Shown here: in pieces, positions 11,198-22,442 of the stretch
Numbering within the stretch: position 1 is the stretch's first letter
Layout: each line of letters begins with the position of its first letter
DNA from: Wyeomyia smithii
Lineage: Eukaryota; Arthropoda; Insecta; Diptera; Culicidae
NCBI RefSeq assembly: GCF_029784165.1
Contig: NC_073695.1
Location: 139,655,762 to 139,719,761, forward strand
Reading direction: 5' to 3'
Length of the DNA stretch: 64,000 bases
Translations under genes and position numbers: made by a program
Notes under the pieces: model-generated
Seen by the model: the letters and a program-made list of their open reading frames with translations, nothing else
Databases searched by the model: none
Told to the model about the DNA's origin: nothing

Positions 11198-12830
11198 TCA
11201 AAGACGGTGTAGAATAAAATAAAATAAAATGAAATTGTTACCCTCGGGATTAAGTTTTAATCCTGGAGGCGACGATTTAGCGTTGTTTTGCTTAACAGAG
11301 AGTCCTCTTGGGGTATCTGTAAGCGTCTTTTTCTGCTCCTTTCTATTGAGTTTAGGAGAGGACACGTTGGGCCGCTTTCGCACGGCTCCGCTTGACGGAA
11401 GCGGTCGATATGTCTCTTCATCATCAGTGGATTCGTCATTTTCCAAACTGGAGAATAGATTTTCCTGTTACTGTAAGGCAGTTTTTAGCATTTGTGCAAA
11501 TGACTGCTTAGTTACCTATGAACGATATCATGTTTCAAATTTGAAGTATAGAGGTCGCTGCATCAAGTTTCGACCGTTACAGCGTCTCTACAGCACGTGT
11601 TTACTCACAGTTTCCATTTGTTTAGTCGATCAGCCGTTCTTGTTGTGTGCGTTCTTTGTTTGAGTTTTTTATACTTTTTAACAGCCTTAGATCAGATAAA
11701 AAAAGGAAGAAGAGGAAGATAAAGCCCAGGAAGGACAACTTTACGGCACAGAAATAGCTGACTGAAAGTTAAAAAATTATTTGGGGCTTTATTATTGCGA
11801 TTCTTAAGATTTATAGCATTTTGAAACTTTAAACGCATTTTCTCAAAACCATGTTTTCAAAATCGGCGAGCAGTAGAACTTAAAAAGTTTACATCCGATT
11901 GACTTGAAATTTTATCTGTAGCTTCTTCATTATTTAGCATTTCTGCAAATGACTGCTTAGAGCGTTGTTTGGTCGGTTTCTTCAACGCTTCTGTGCGTGC
12001 TTTATATGTTGGGCAAGCTCCAATTTTATGTGGTTCACCACCACAAAGACAGCATTTATTGTCTTGTTCGCTACAAGTGTGGTTAATCTCGGAGATTTCA
12101 CCACACTTGGAGCATTTAGACTTCTTATTGCAGTAGGTTTTTGTGTGCCCCATCTGCAAACAGTTCGCATCTGTCATGACTTTAGGAAAAAAAAGTCTCA
12201 CGGGTAGTCGAAGCTTGTGGAGTTCGATACAGTCCGGGAGTACTTTTCCCTCAAAAGTTACTCTAAACGAGTCATTTGGGAAATACTTGCCCGTAATATC
12301 CTTGATATACATTCTCCTGCGTTCGAGGATCTTTATTTCAGGAAGGGAGGGATTTTTAAAACATCCAACACTTTTCATAAGTTCCTCTTCGGTGAGGTCA
12401 GCCTCGGTGATAACACCCTCTACGCTTGCCGGTATATTTACACGGTACTCGATATTGAACTTCGGATCCTGAACATTTCGGAGCATTTGCTTGTCGGGGA
12501 TCGGAATAGGTTGCCTTTAGCTTGTCCGCTTTGACTTTGAAAATCTCAGTCAAACTGCTGGAGTAATCTTTCTTCAGAGTTTTGCATATTTGCATAATTC
12601 TGAGAGGTTTGTTTTTGGGGCGGAAGAACACGACCCAATGTTGACCAGGTTGGTTCACCTGTTACTGCTTGACCCAAATTGGCACATCATTAGTGGATGG
12701 GGCATCCGGGGCAGTATTACGGGGTCTTTTGCGCTTCTTTACTACCTCGAAGAGAGCGTTATTGTCATTCTTGGGAATGTCTGAGTAGTCCATTCCGAAC
12801 TCTTCATCCTCTGAGCAGGATGAAAGTTAC
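11198..12830 (-). pseudogene. LINE ORF1 (Gag-like, CCHC zinc knuckles), Jockey-type
   Basis: Reading leftward from about 12830, the protein has a charged N-terminal region and a central RNA-binding-like domain starting near 12660 (HWVVFFRPKNKPLRIMQICK). Three CCHC-type knuckles follow at about 12130-12000 (CLQMGHTKTYC, CSKCGEISEINHTC, CCLCGGEPHKIGAC). The C-terminal tail is acidic, then basic, and ends near 11198. These are hallmarks of ORF1 of Jockey/I-type non-LTR retrotransposons, a nucleic-acid chaperone. Damage comprises an in-frame TAA near 12663, a frameshift near 12490, a second TAA near 11470 and a 423-bp insertion at 11512-11934. Each TAA lies in a CAG-TAA-CAG context. No ORF2 follows; the sequence runs into an AT-rich tail and then the duplicated LTR segment. 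Confidence 0.8.
11512..11934. mobile_element. 423-bp insertion flanked by 26-bp direct repeats
   Basis: The flanking 26-bp repeats (11486-11511 and 11935-11960) differ at one base. Removing the insert restores the ORF1 reading frame, so this is a true insertion. The right part (11770-11934) belongs to a dispersed repeat found again at 13385-13510. No inverted ends or poly(A) tail are visible. The class is undetermined. Confidence 0.7.
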
Positions 12831-13345
12831 GGGGGAATATTCAGACCACCCCAGACGGCTGCGCAATGTATCAAGCATAAAAATTTTGATATGCTAATGT
12901 GTACAAGGTAAAATAATTGAATAAGAAATAAATATAAAACGAGTCGAAGAAATATCAATTATGTATATACACAAATGGGAAAGACAATAAATAAAAAGTG
13001 TCACTTATATTTTTATGTAGTTTCAATCAGCGGTCCCGAGTTGCATCGACTGCAAAGCCGCTTTTTTTCCCTGTCAGCTCACGCGCCAAAAGCTAGCACG
13101 ACACCTTCCAGCGCAGTTGCGATGTTGCACCGTCTGAGAACTGGCGTCGCCGCCTCCTTTCCCTCGCCGAAGCTCCGATCGAATCGCCTTGTTCTGCTGG
13201 GAGAAGAGGCAACCCAAAAAACAAGCGCAGCACCTTCCAGCAACCGCGCCAAAAGCGAGCACTTCACCACTACTACACACTGTTCTTCACCAGCGAGCAC
13301 TAGAAAAAACGGTAAATTAATGTAAGCGAAGTGCAGAGCACGCAA
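12831..13345 (-). promoter_or_regulatory. Probable LINE 5' UTR / internal promoter region
   Basis: This lies directly upstream of the ORF1 on the minus strand. It is unusually GC-rich in 13030-13300 compared with the surrounding AT-rich DNA. It contains repeated elements such as 'ccaaaagc(t/g)agca' and 'gcaccttccagc' at 13085-13115 and 13228-13262. Position and composition fit the internal promoter of a Jockey-type LINE. No transcript start is proven. Confidence 0.5.
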
Positions 13346-13384
13346 GAAAATGAATTTTCCTCTTCGGCTGCCGAAAAAGCAATG

Positions 13385-13901
13385 ATTTGTTTAATTGCGA
13401 TTGTTGAGATTTATAGCATTTTGAAACTTTAAACGCGTTTTTCTCAACGAACTCGAAAAGTTTACATCTGATTGACCTCTTTTTTAACTGTAGCTTCTTC
13501 ATTAGATTATTTAGTGAAGTACATACGATTCTAGAAATTGATTAACAACAACAAAAGTTATAAACATTTAAAGTCGATTTTTTTTGTCGAAAAGCATTTT
13601 TTTTCCATCCATTTTGCGAAATTACTTCACTAGCGATACTTATGTAGATAATGAAAATTTTTTGTTTTGGTTATAGATGAAGTTGGGCACGACTTCTACT
13701 GCTCGCCGCGGAAGTACTTAAAAAAAGCGGTTTACGGCAATCGCTGCACAGCCGCCATTCTGTAAAAAAGCAGCAATAATATTTTTTTCTATTCTCCAAG
13801 AGCCTTATCCAACGATATATTATTAATATAGCTTACATCTCAAATGTTAAAAATGCATGAAAAAAGCCTTGCTGCCTTTCTCCTAGAAAGGTATAGCAAT
13901 C
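13385..13901. repeat. Dispersed mosquito-type repeats
   Basis: 13385-13510 repeats the block at 11780-11934 ('gatttatagcattttgaaactttaaacgc'). 13680-13900 contains 'gcccgacttctactgctcgccgcggaagtacttaaaaaaagc'-like sequence (central part at 13695-13720) and ends with the 'gcctttctcctagaaaggtatagcaatc' end of the 2604-type repeat. Nothing is coding. Confidence 0.6.
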
Positions 13902-14400
13902 TGTGACGACGAGTCCCCCCGTTGCAACAACCCTGATGCTAAGCAGCAGTCAGCAACCGTCAGCTACTGTCATTATTGATGACGAGCAACATTGAAGGTG
14001 ATGTAGTCTAGTGGTGTACCGAAGAAGATCATTTCCTATTCGCGCAAACTCTTAACCTATACTAAACGTGTTAAGCAACTTATAATCAAATAAAAATTCA
14101 CAAAATTATTATTCTTACTTAAAAATACTTATTCAATACTAATTGAAATTAATCATATGCAACAGCGCATTAAACACTTATATTATAGACCGATTGATCC
14201 AGCGGAATACACCGATAAGATCACTTTCACATTGTATTTTGTACACCAAATTTGTAAGTTAAAAATTAATTCATATTTTAAGAAACTGAGAAAAGTAATT
14301 TTTTTTTAGCTTAAAGCATACCACAATAAAATCGTGTTTGCTATTTCGAGTTGGTGCAACATAACCCCACAAATCTTTAAGAAATTTGTACGAGGGAAGA
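13902..14400 (+). repeat. Putative 5' LTR and leader of BEL/Pao element 1
   Basis: A dispersed repeat is interrupted exactly at 13902 by TGTGACGACGAG..., a plausible LTR start. AT-rich leader-like sequence leads to the gag region. The LTR's right border and primer-binding site could not be fixed because no second LTR copy is present: the element's 3' end is lost at about 18460. Confidence 0.4.
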
Positions 14401-17400
14401 ATGATGGAAGGACATCATAATTCCACTGGTTTAATTGCAAAACATGTAAGCGACGTGATTCGGCCGAAGATCAAATGGTTTCTTGCGATGAATGTTCGGA
14501 ATGGGAACACTTTGGCTTTGGATTAAACTATTACAGAGCAGCCTTACCTGTTTCGTGATTGTAAACCCAAGAAGATTGCCGCTCTTCAGAAAATCCTTCT
14601 AAAGCCACCACCTAAAAATACTAAAACATCGTCAAAGATGTCATCAAAGAAAGGTTCTTCGAAGGTCGATCAAGTAGCTCCGTCTGTTGTTAGCTCAGCA
14701 TCCAAACTGGCTATGTTAGAAGCACAAATGAAGCTTGTAGAAGAACAGCAACAGTTAAGAGAGCAAGAGTTAAAGGCTGAAGAAGAATTAAAAAGGTGCG
14801 AGCTGGAAGAAGCTAGCCGACAGCTCGCTGAGAAGAGAAGAATGATAGAGGCAGAGAATCGATTAACAGAAAAAATCCTCCAAGAGAAAAGACAGTTTTT
14901 AGATCAACAGAAGTTGATCAGACAGCAGTCCCTGGAGAAGAAAAATGACATTATGAAGCAGATGTCTGAATACAGTAGTAAGGCTGATTCCACAATCGCC
15001 TCGAACGAGAAGGTGACTTCATGGCTGGAGCAACAACAGAATCTCAGCACAGCACCTATTCCGTCCACTACACTCACATTTTCACTAGAACCAGGGTACC
15101 CATCGTCACTAACAAAAACCGCTTCCGTACCATGCGCAGAGAATTTACCGTCGCTTGCTGCACCACCGTTGCAGCGCTCTGTAAGCACAGCCGCAAATAA
15201 CATCACTCATCTTCCGTATCCAAATTGCAATACCGCTCCCGCGTCAGCTACCCCTGTTACTTTAAGTACTAATCAACTTGCCGCTAGACAAGTACATACT
15301 TGGAAAAGATCTGCCAAAATTCAGTGGTCGTCCAGAGGACTGGCCTTTATTCATTACCAGTTTTTAAAATTCCACCGCAACCTGCGGATACACCGACACG
15401 GAAAATTTGATCCGTCTGCAGAAATGCTTGGAAGGCCATGCGTTAGATTCTGTTCGCAGTAAATTACTACTGCCTATGAGCGATCCGCATGTCATTCAAA
15501 CATTACGTACGTTATATGGAAGGCCTGAATTACTAATTCGATCGCTACTACATAATATCCACAATGTTCCTCCACCTAGACACGACCGTCTTGAAACTAT
15601 GATGGAGTTTGGAATTGCAGTTTAAAATTTAGTAGACCACTTGGTAGCAGCACGCCAAGACATGCATCTTGCAAACCCTGTACTTATGCATGAACAGGTA
15701 GAAAAACTACCAGGTTCTTTAAGAATGGAGTGGGCCGTCTATAAGTCACGATTACCAGTAGCTACTCTTCAAACCTTCGGAGAATTCATGTCGGGTCTCG
15801 TAGCAGCTGCGAGCCAAGTTTCTTATGTATTGCCAACATTTGACACTGCGGCTAAGAGTGAAAAACAAAAATGGAAAAGTAGAGGTATGATACAAACGCA
15901 TTTTTCTGTGCCGGTACCGACGCCGTCGTCGTCCACTGTTGTAAAGAACAATAAAGCTAATAAACTGTGCCCATGCTGCAGCCAAGATGGGCATCGAGCT
16001 GCTGAATGTTTGCGCTTTAAGACATTGGATTTAGAGGATAGATGGAAACTAATAGATCAAAAGGGCTTGTGTCGTATGTGTCTGAATGGTCATGGAAAAT
16101 GGCCATGTCGCTCTTGGAAGGGATGTGAAGTTTAAGGATGCCGCCACAAGCATCATACCGCATTCTTTATCAGCAAATCATTTATCCGTAGCAGGAAATC
16201 TTTCACATCTATTTCGAATAGTCCCTGTCGTATTATATGGAAAAGGTAAAAGCCAGCTCATGTACGCCTTTATCGATGAAGGATCATCAGAAACACTCCT
16301 AGAAGAGGCATTTGCCAACCGTCTGGGAGTGACCGGACCAAAAGAACCACTTACCCTACACTGGACCGGAAATGTCTCCCGTGAAGAACCGAATTCGCGT
16401 CGGCTACATTTGCAGATAACCGCCAAAAATAACGCGGCTAAGTAGGAACTTCGCCATGTTCGTACCGTAAGTGGCTTAGTGTTACCAATGCAATCATTGC
16501 GATATCAAATGCTAACTAAACATCTTCCCCACTTAAGAGGTCTACCCGTGGAAGATTATACTAATGTGCAACCAAAGTTACTAATTGGTCTCAACAATCG
16601 TAACTTATGTGTGCCCCGTAAACTTCGGAAAGATGGTCCGGCCGATCCGATAGCAGTAAAGTGTCAACTTGGTTGGGGCATTTATGAAGGTATTTCTGCC
16701 CGTTCGATCCAAATTGCTATGGTTAATTTTCATACAGCTTGTCCTACTGATTCCGATCGAGTTCTTAACGAGCAACTACGAGATTACTTTACTGTCGAAA
16801 ATAGCATGTTAGCACCATATAGTGTTACACTCGAATCGAGTGAAGATACGCGAGCGAGGATGCTATTAGAAACAACGACTAAACGAATCGGTAAACGCTT
16901 TGAAACTGGTCTTCTTTGGGAGTCTGATTGTATCAATTTTCCGGAGAGCTATACTATGCCTCTGAGACGTTTGCAATCCTTAGAGAGAAAGCTTTATAAG
17001 AAACCCGATCTTCTCAATCGCGTTCGTGAGCAGCTGCGAGATTACGAACGTAAAGGTTACGCACACAAAGCAAATTCAGAGGAACTGTCATTAACTACTG
17101 ATAATCACGTATGGTATCTTCCACTTGGAGTAGTGGTGAACCAAAAGAAACCAGGCAAAATCAGATTGATCCGGGATACTGCAGCTAAAGTGGATAGGGT
17201 GTCTTTTAACTCCAGACTGCTTAAAGGCCCGGACCTGTTGACACCCCTACCTGCCGTGCTCTCGCGTTTCAGGCAATACCCAGTGGCTATATGCGGTGAT
17301 CTGAAAGAAATGTTTCACCAAATCATGATACGAAAGGAAGATAAACAGTCACAACATTTTCTTTGGCGAGACAGCCCTACTTATAAACCGCAGATCTACA

Positions 17401-18460
17401 TTATGGATGTAGCCACCTTCGGTTCAACGTGTTCGCCAGTTTCGACACAATATGTTAAAACATAAATGCTCAGGAGTTTGCAGATAAGTATCCAAGAGCG
17501 GCAGCAGCTATTCAGGATAATCATTATGTTGATGATTACCTGGACAGCTTCCAGCCCATTGAAGAGGCCATCCAGGTAATCAATGAAGTGAAACTGATTC
17601 ATACGATGGGCGGATTCGACATACGAAACTTTGTTTCGAATTCAACAGATGTGATGCACGGTATAGGCGAAAATACCGCAGCCGATTCAAAGAACCTGCT
17701 ACTGACACGCGGTGAATGTACGGAGTCTGTATTGGGAATGAAATGGATTCCATCTGAAGACACCTTTACTTATACCTTTACTCCTCGGGACGGACTTCAA
17801 CATGTGTTGGAAGACGGGTACATTCCAACCAACCGAGAAGTACTATAAATGGTCATGAGTCTGTTTGACCCACTAGAGTGTATCTCATTTTTCCTGGTTC
17901 ATGGTAAGATTCTCATCCAAGATACGTGGGTAGCAAAAATCGATTGGGACGATAAAATCAGTGGCAGCATTCTTACACGGTGGCAACAGTGAATTAAGCT
18001 GTTTGATCAATTGTCTCACGTGCGCATCCCTCGATGTTACTTTAAAATGCCATTCCCAGCAAACTCAATGACCTGCAAATTCACGTCTTCGTTGATGCCA
18101 GTGAATCTGCCTTTTCCTGTGTTGCATATTTTCGATTGCCTGTTGTAAAACACTTTCAAGTGGCCTTAATTGCGGCTAAAACAAAGGTAGCCCCAATAAA
18201 AACGATATCAATCCCCAGGTTAGAATTGAGAGCTGCTGTTACCGGAACTCGATTACTCGAGTCTATCAAAAGCTACCAGAATCTGCCCATCACACGTTCG
18301 TTTCTTTGGAGTGATTCTACAACAGTACTTGCATGGGTGCAGTCAGAGCACCGCCGATTTCACAAGTTTATCGCTGTTCGAATCGGCGAAATTCTTTCTT
18401 CAACTCAGGTGGAAGACTGAAAATGGGTACCCACAATATTAAATCCGGCTGATAAAGCGA
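14400..18460 (+). pseudogene. BEL/Pao retroelement 1, gag-pol remnant
   Basis: Order along the DNA: a PHD-like zinc finger (about 14428-14545), a long charged coiled coil (14690-15000) and the Pao-type Gag core (15300-15850). Next come two cysteine/histidine knuckles (LCPCCSQDGHRAAEC near 15967; GLCRMCLNGHG near 16068), a retropepsin-like domain (FIDEGSSETLLEE near 16270) and reverse transcriptase (ICGDLKEMFHQI near 17290; HYVDDYLD near 17522). A partial RNase H region follows (ISIPRLELRAAV near 18207; WSDSTTVLAWV near 18313). At least six frameshifts or stops break the frame, for example near 14545, 15320, 15627, 16120, 16443, 17465 and 17848. The integrase is missing: at about 18460 sequence changes to a minisatellite. 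The element cannot function. Confidence 0.85.
14638..15462 (+). pseudogene. Pao-type Gag, N-terminal coiled-coil part
   Basis: A 274-residue open segment begins with a Lys/Ser-rich stretch and then a strongly heptad-like charged helix (about residues 20-120, rich in E, Q, K, L and R). A Ser/Thr/Pro-rich linker follows. This is the usual architecture of BEL/Pao Gag upstream of the capsid-like domain. The ATG at 14638 is probably internal: an upstream zinc finger is encoded in the adjoining frame. The frame is lost near 15320, after which the Gag core continues in other frames to 15850. Confidence 0.75.
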
Positions 18461-19160
18461 CAAAGTGGAAGAATGGACCAAATTTTGACGCGAACTGTTG
18501 AAAAGTTACGTTGCGTTCACTCGCACTGGGCGATATCATTCTAGATCCGAAGATACTCATATTGGATGGTATTTGGTCACTTTGGGTTGTTTTTCTGAAA
18601 GCGAAAGTCGTCATTTTGGACTTTAAAATTGCCTGTGAAATCATTTTCTGTCATCTGGTCGTAACACTGGTTCCGAAAACATCCATATTGAATGGTGTTT
18701 GGTCATTTCCGGCTGTTTGCCAGATACTGGAAGTCACAATCTTAAAATTCAAGATTGTGCCTGTGATCAATTTTGAGCTTCTGTCCATCTTTCTGGTTTT
18801 GGAGATACTCATATTTGATGGGAATTGTTTTTTTCAGGCCGTTTTCCAGAAACCGGAAGTTGCCATCTTACAATTCAAAATGTTGTCTGAAGTCAATTTG
18901 TGGCTCCAGTGCATCATTACGGTTCCGGAAATACCCATATTGGGTGGTATTTGGTCGTTTGCAGCTGTTTTTCCGAAACCGGAAGTTGCCATTTTGGATT
19001 TCAAAATGGCATTTGAAGACAATTTCGATCGATTTTAACTCCTGTGTATCATTCTAGATCCGGATATCATTATATTGGATGGAAATCGGCCATTTTTGGC
19101 TGTTTTCCATAAACCGGAAGTTGCCATCTTACAATCCAAAATGTTGCCTGAGGTCGATTA
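18461..19160. repeat. Minisatellite-like array, ~125-bp unit, about five copies
   Basis: The motif 'catattggatggtatttggtc' recurs at about 18558, 18685, 18808, 18936 and 19071, with spacing 123-135 bp. Between them are recurring blocks such as 'ccggaagttgccat' (18857, 18980, 19115) and 'gtgcatcattacggttccgga'. Units differ by 15-30%, so the array is old. It replaces the 3' end of BEL/Pao element 1. The 175-residue frame at 18511-19038 is a by-product of the repeat. Confidence 0.75.
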
Positions 19161-19710
19161 TGGAACATATTCGTTACCACTAGAAACATGCAACTGCCAA
19201 ATATGGTTCCATTTAGTTGATTAGTTCTCGAGATGTGCAGAAATGTGTGTTTTATTTGTATGGAACCCCTCCCTTTCAGAAAAGGGAGGGGCGTCCAACT
19301 GGTATTGACATATTTGTTACCCCTTAAAACATCCACATACCAATTTTGGTTTCATTTGCTTGGTTTGTTCTTGAGTTGTGCAGAAATTAATGTTTCATTT
19401 GTATGGGACCCCTCCCTTCCAGAAGAGGGAAGGGTCTCAAGCTATCATTGGAACCTTTATCGGCACCAAAAACCCCTTAATACAAATTTTCACGTCGATC
19501 GGTTCGGTAGTTTTCGAGCCTATATGAATCAGATAGACAGACAGACTGGCTTGATTTTTCATATGTATAGATTACAACTTCAATATTTTAGAACCTAAAG
19601 AGTGAATATACATTTATTGGATTGAAGCGTTCATTTAAATCTATTTAAACAAATAAGAGTTTGAATGAGAAAGGCTGGGTCTGACCGCTAGGTGGATTAA
19701 TTCAGGTTTT
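19161..19710. repeat. Dispersed repeats with paired 'cccctccctt' modules
   Basis: Two similar modules (19215-19300 and 19360-19450) carry 'tgtgcagaaat...gtttcatttgtatgg(g/a)acccctccct'. They are followed by a segment ending 'cgatcggttcggtagttttcgag'. From 19560 to 19710 the sequence matches the right end of the 2604-type dispersed repeat (compare 5020-5160). No coding content. Confidence 0.6.
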
Positions 19711-19879
19711 TTTATGATGCATTTTTAATTCCCTACAACTCATTTTCAGACACTTTTTCTATACAACCAACGGTTTCTGGGCTACAATGCTTCGAATAAA
19801 ACCTATGCCAAAAGGCATGCGCTATAATGCTGTTATAATTTGTACTAATCAGTTAATGAACTTGATAGGATTTTTGATA

Positions 19880-20529
19880 TTTTAACTAACTACCATGAAT
19901 CCCGCCTGGTAGTGCCCCACGAACTGCTTCGGAAATGGTGATAGTCGTTGGCTGAGTATTTGGGCGAGTACGTTGCAGGTGGCGTTCAGCAGAATGATTG
20001 CCCGGTAATTTCAGCACTTCAGCTTGTCTCCCCTTTTTGTGGGTGGTACACACAATACTTTCCATCCACTCCTCGGTACTCATTCTTTCTCTTCAACCAT
20101 GACAATGATTCAGGGCACGGCTTTAGTCAGTGCTCCTTCACCGTACTTCAACAACTCGCTAAGAAATTGGCCCACTCCAGGAGCTTTATTTGTTTTCAAC
20201 CAGCCCTTCCCCATATCGATGAGATCGAGGGTTGTCTTCTGATTGTACACCAAGATCAATTTCTATACCGTCCTCGCGCTCTGTTGCATCATCTTTCACA
20301 TGTTCATCGAAGTACTGCTTCCACTTTCCGATCGCCTTGCACTCGTTTGTAAGGAGGTTGCCCTACAAGCACCTAGGTATATCGTCTTGCAGCACGTAGC
20401 CTTCGCGGAAGCTGTTCAGGATATTGAAGAACATTCGAGAGTCGCTAACTTTGTACAGCTCTTCCATCGCGATCATTCCAGGTTCGTTCTTGTAGGGTAT
20501 TGCAGCGTTCTTTTTCTCGTGCTGCATTT
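19880..20529 (-). pseudogene. LINE reverse transcriptase fragment (RTE/R1-like), decayed
   Basis: On the minus strand, spread over shifting frames, are segments typical of the endonuclease-RT junction and first RT blocks of a non-LTR retrotransposon. They include a 'W-K-Q-Y-F-D-E-H' type region near 20300, 'NKAPG'-like residues near 20190 and a 'GDKL-C-NYRAIILLNA' block near 20030. A 'FVGHYQAGF' block lies near 19930. The full set is only readable by switching frames, so several indels are present. The fragment stops at 20529 where repeat family B begins. The clade cannot be fixed. Confidence 0.6.
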
Positions 20530-20804
20530 TGACGTAGAACTACGTCTCTCAGAAAGTTTGGCTGAACACTCGGCTACATAGTGGTGTGGAATGAAAATCT
20601 AAAACCGGGAAAAGTGGAAAATATGTCCAGTTTCAAATGCTAATAAATCGGTTAGTATTCGATGGATTTCCTTCGTTCTTGCAGCAATAGACTGGAAAAT
20701 TTTCTAAGATTCTTTCCAAATGCAGAAAATTGTAATTTTATTATTCAAACTATTGTACTATTGAAAATTGTGAAGCCTTGTCAAAACGAAAAATTCGACC
20801 TCTG

Positions 20805-20920
20805 ATTGGTCTTTATATGATTGCTTCCCAAGCACGGTCGACAGAACTATAGACCTAGTAATTTGGAATGTACTATTTGACCTATATAAGAGCCAGTTTC
20901 AGCCAAAACTTTTCATATTA
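20805..20920 (+). promoter_or_regulatory. Promoter-like module 1 in family B
   Basis: ATTGG (reverse CCAAT box, 20805-20809) is followed 73 bp later by TATATAAG (20883-20890). An AT-rich start-site region lies about 30 bp downstream. The arrangement is repeated in the neighbouring units. Confidence 0.45.
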
Positions 20921-21439
20921 GTTCTAGACAACGACTTCAACAATCCTTACCTAACAGCAGCAGCTGTGGCAGCGGATAGCATCAGCAGCAGTAGTGGTAT
21001 CAGCAGCGATATTTGAACTAGCTGGTGAAGCGGTACTTCCTCTAGCAAAAGCTGTTTTTGTGCAGTAGCGAGCAGCATCAGTAGTAGGTACATTGGCCGG
21101 CAAATCCTCTAATGAAAATTTGCCATATTTTAATAACACACAAACGTTTTGGAATGCTGGTTTTCAAAGTACATGGGCCGTCAAATTTTAAAGTAGAATA
21201 CTTCTCTCAGGAAGTTCGGCTACATAGGGATGTGAAATGGAAATCTGAAACCGAAAAAAGTGAAAAATATGTCCAATTTCGAATGCCAATAAATCGGTAA
21301 GTATTCGATGGATTTCCTTCGTTTTTGCACAATAGATTGGAGAATCTTCTAAGATTCTTCCCAAATGCAAATAATTGAAGTTTTATTTTTCAAACTATTG
21401 TACTATTGAAAATAGTCAAACCCTGTCAAAACGAAAACT

Positions 21440-21560
21440 TCGGCCTCTGATTTGTCGTTATATGATTGCTTCCCAAGCACGGTCGACAGAATCATAGACC
21501 TTGCCATTTGAAATGTGCCATTTGGCCTAAATAAGAGCCTGTTTCACCCGAAGCCGCATA
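21440..21560 (+). promoter_or_regulatory. Promoter-like module 2 in family B
   Basis: This is the same layout as module 1: 'cctctgatttgtcg' upstream (ATTGG box decayed) and TAAATAAG at 21528-21535, followed by 'agcctgtttca'. It is a diverged copy. Confidence 0.4.
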
Positions 21561-22357
21561 TTATAATTCTAGACTGCAACAACAGCAGTCCTCCCTTAGC
21601 AGCAGCAGAAGATACAGCAGCAGTAGCAGTGCAGCGGACAACGGCCACAGCTGTGGTATGGCAACGGATAGCGGAGCGCGTCTCAGCATCGATAGCAGGA
21701 CCAGGTGATGCAGGGCAGCAGATACCAATGGCAACGGAAGCGTCCACTTCTGTGGCAACGGGGATAGCGCAGCGGTAGACGTTGGTCTCAGGATCAATAT
21801 GAGCAGGGCCAGCTGATGCAGTGTGGCATTTTAGTGAAATGCTGTCTCTGAGCGATAGCAGGCACACTAGCAAATGCATCCAATGAAAAGAACGTTCTGG
21901 AAAGCTTTTCAGTGTTTATTTTCTGCCAGTGATAACGCAAAGATGTGATCGGCATCTTATCAAACATTGAATTAAACAACAAATTGTCCTCTCCAGGATG
22001 AAATAAAAATCTAATTGAAGAGTTAAATATTTTCTCTTAAATCAATTTGGAACAGATACATATTTGGCTTCATCTCCGTGTCTCAGAACGTACTGAATTA
22101 TCTTTCCCTTCAGTCATGAGCCAACATCCGAAAAGCTTTCATTATCAGCATAAAAAATAATTTTTCGCATAATTAAAATTCAAAAATTATCAAGTCCAAA
22201 TCATGACAAGCAACTATATTATTGATAATGGTCAATCCTTGTTGAAGCGCAAAATTTGACTGATCTGATTAGTCGTTAATATGATTCTTCTCAAGCACGG
22301 TCAACAGAATCATAGACCTTATCATTTTAAATTTGCTATTTGTCTGTATTAGAGTAA

Positions 22358-22442
22358 GGATGGGAAATATCGACTGAAATGGCTATCGATAGTTATCGAT
22401 GATTTCCTACTACTGTCGATAGGTTTTTCATCCCTATATAAG
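22358..22442 (+). promoter_or_regulatory. Promoter-like module 3, with DRE-bearing palindromic insert
   Basis: TATATAAG lies at 22435-22442. Immediately upstream, 22358-22433 is a small insert with inverted ends (GGATGGGAAATATCGAC / complement of GTCGATAGGTTTTTCATCC). It contains a perfect TATCGATA (22384-22391), the insect DRE motif, plus a second ATCGAT. The other two units lack this insert. Confidence 0.45.

Noticed and set aside
18511..19038. 175-residue hydrophobic open frame
   Set aside because: It coincides with the ~125-bp repeat array and copies the repeat period; no start context or conserved motif.
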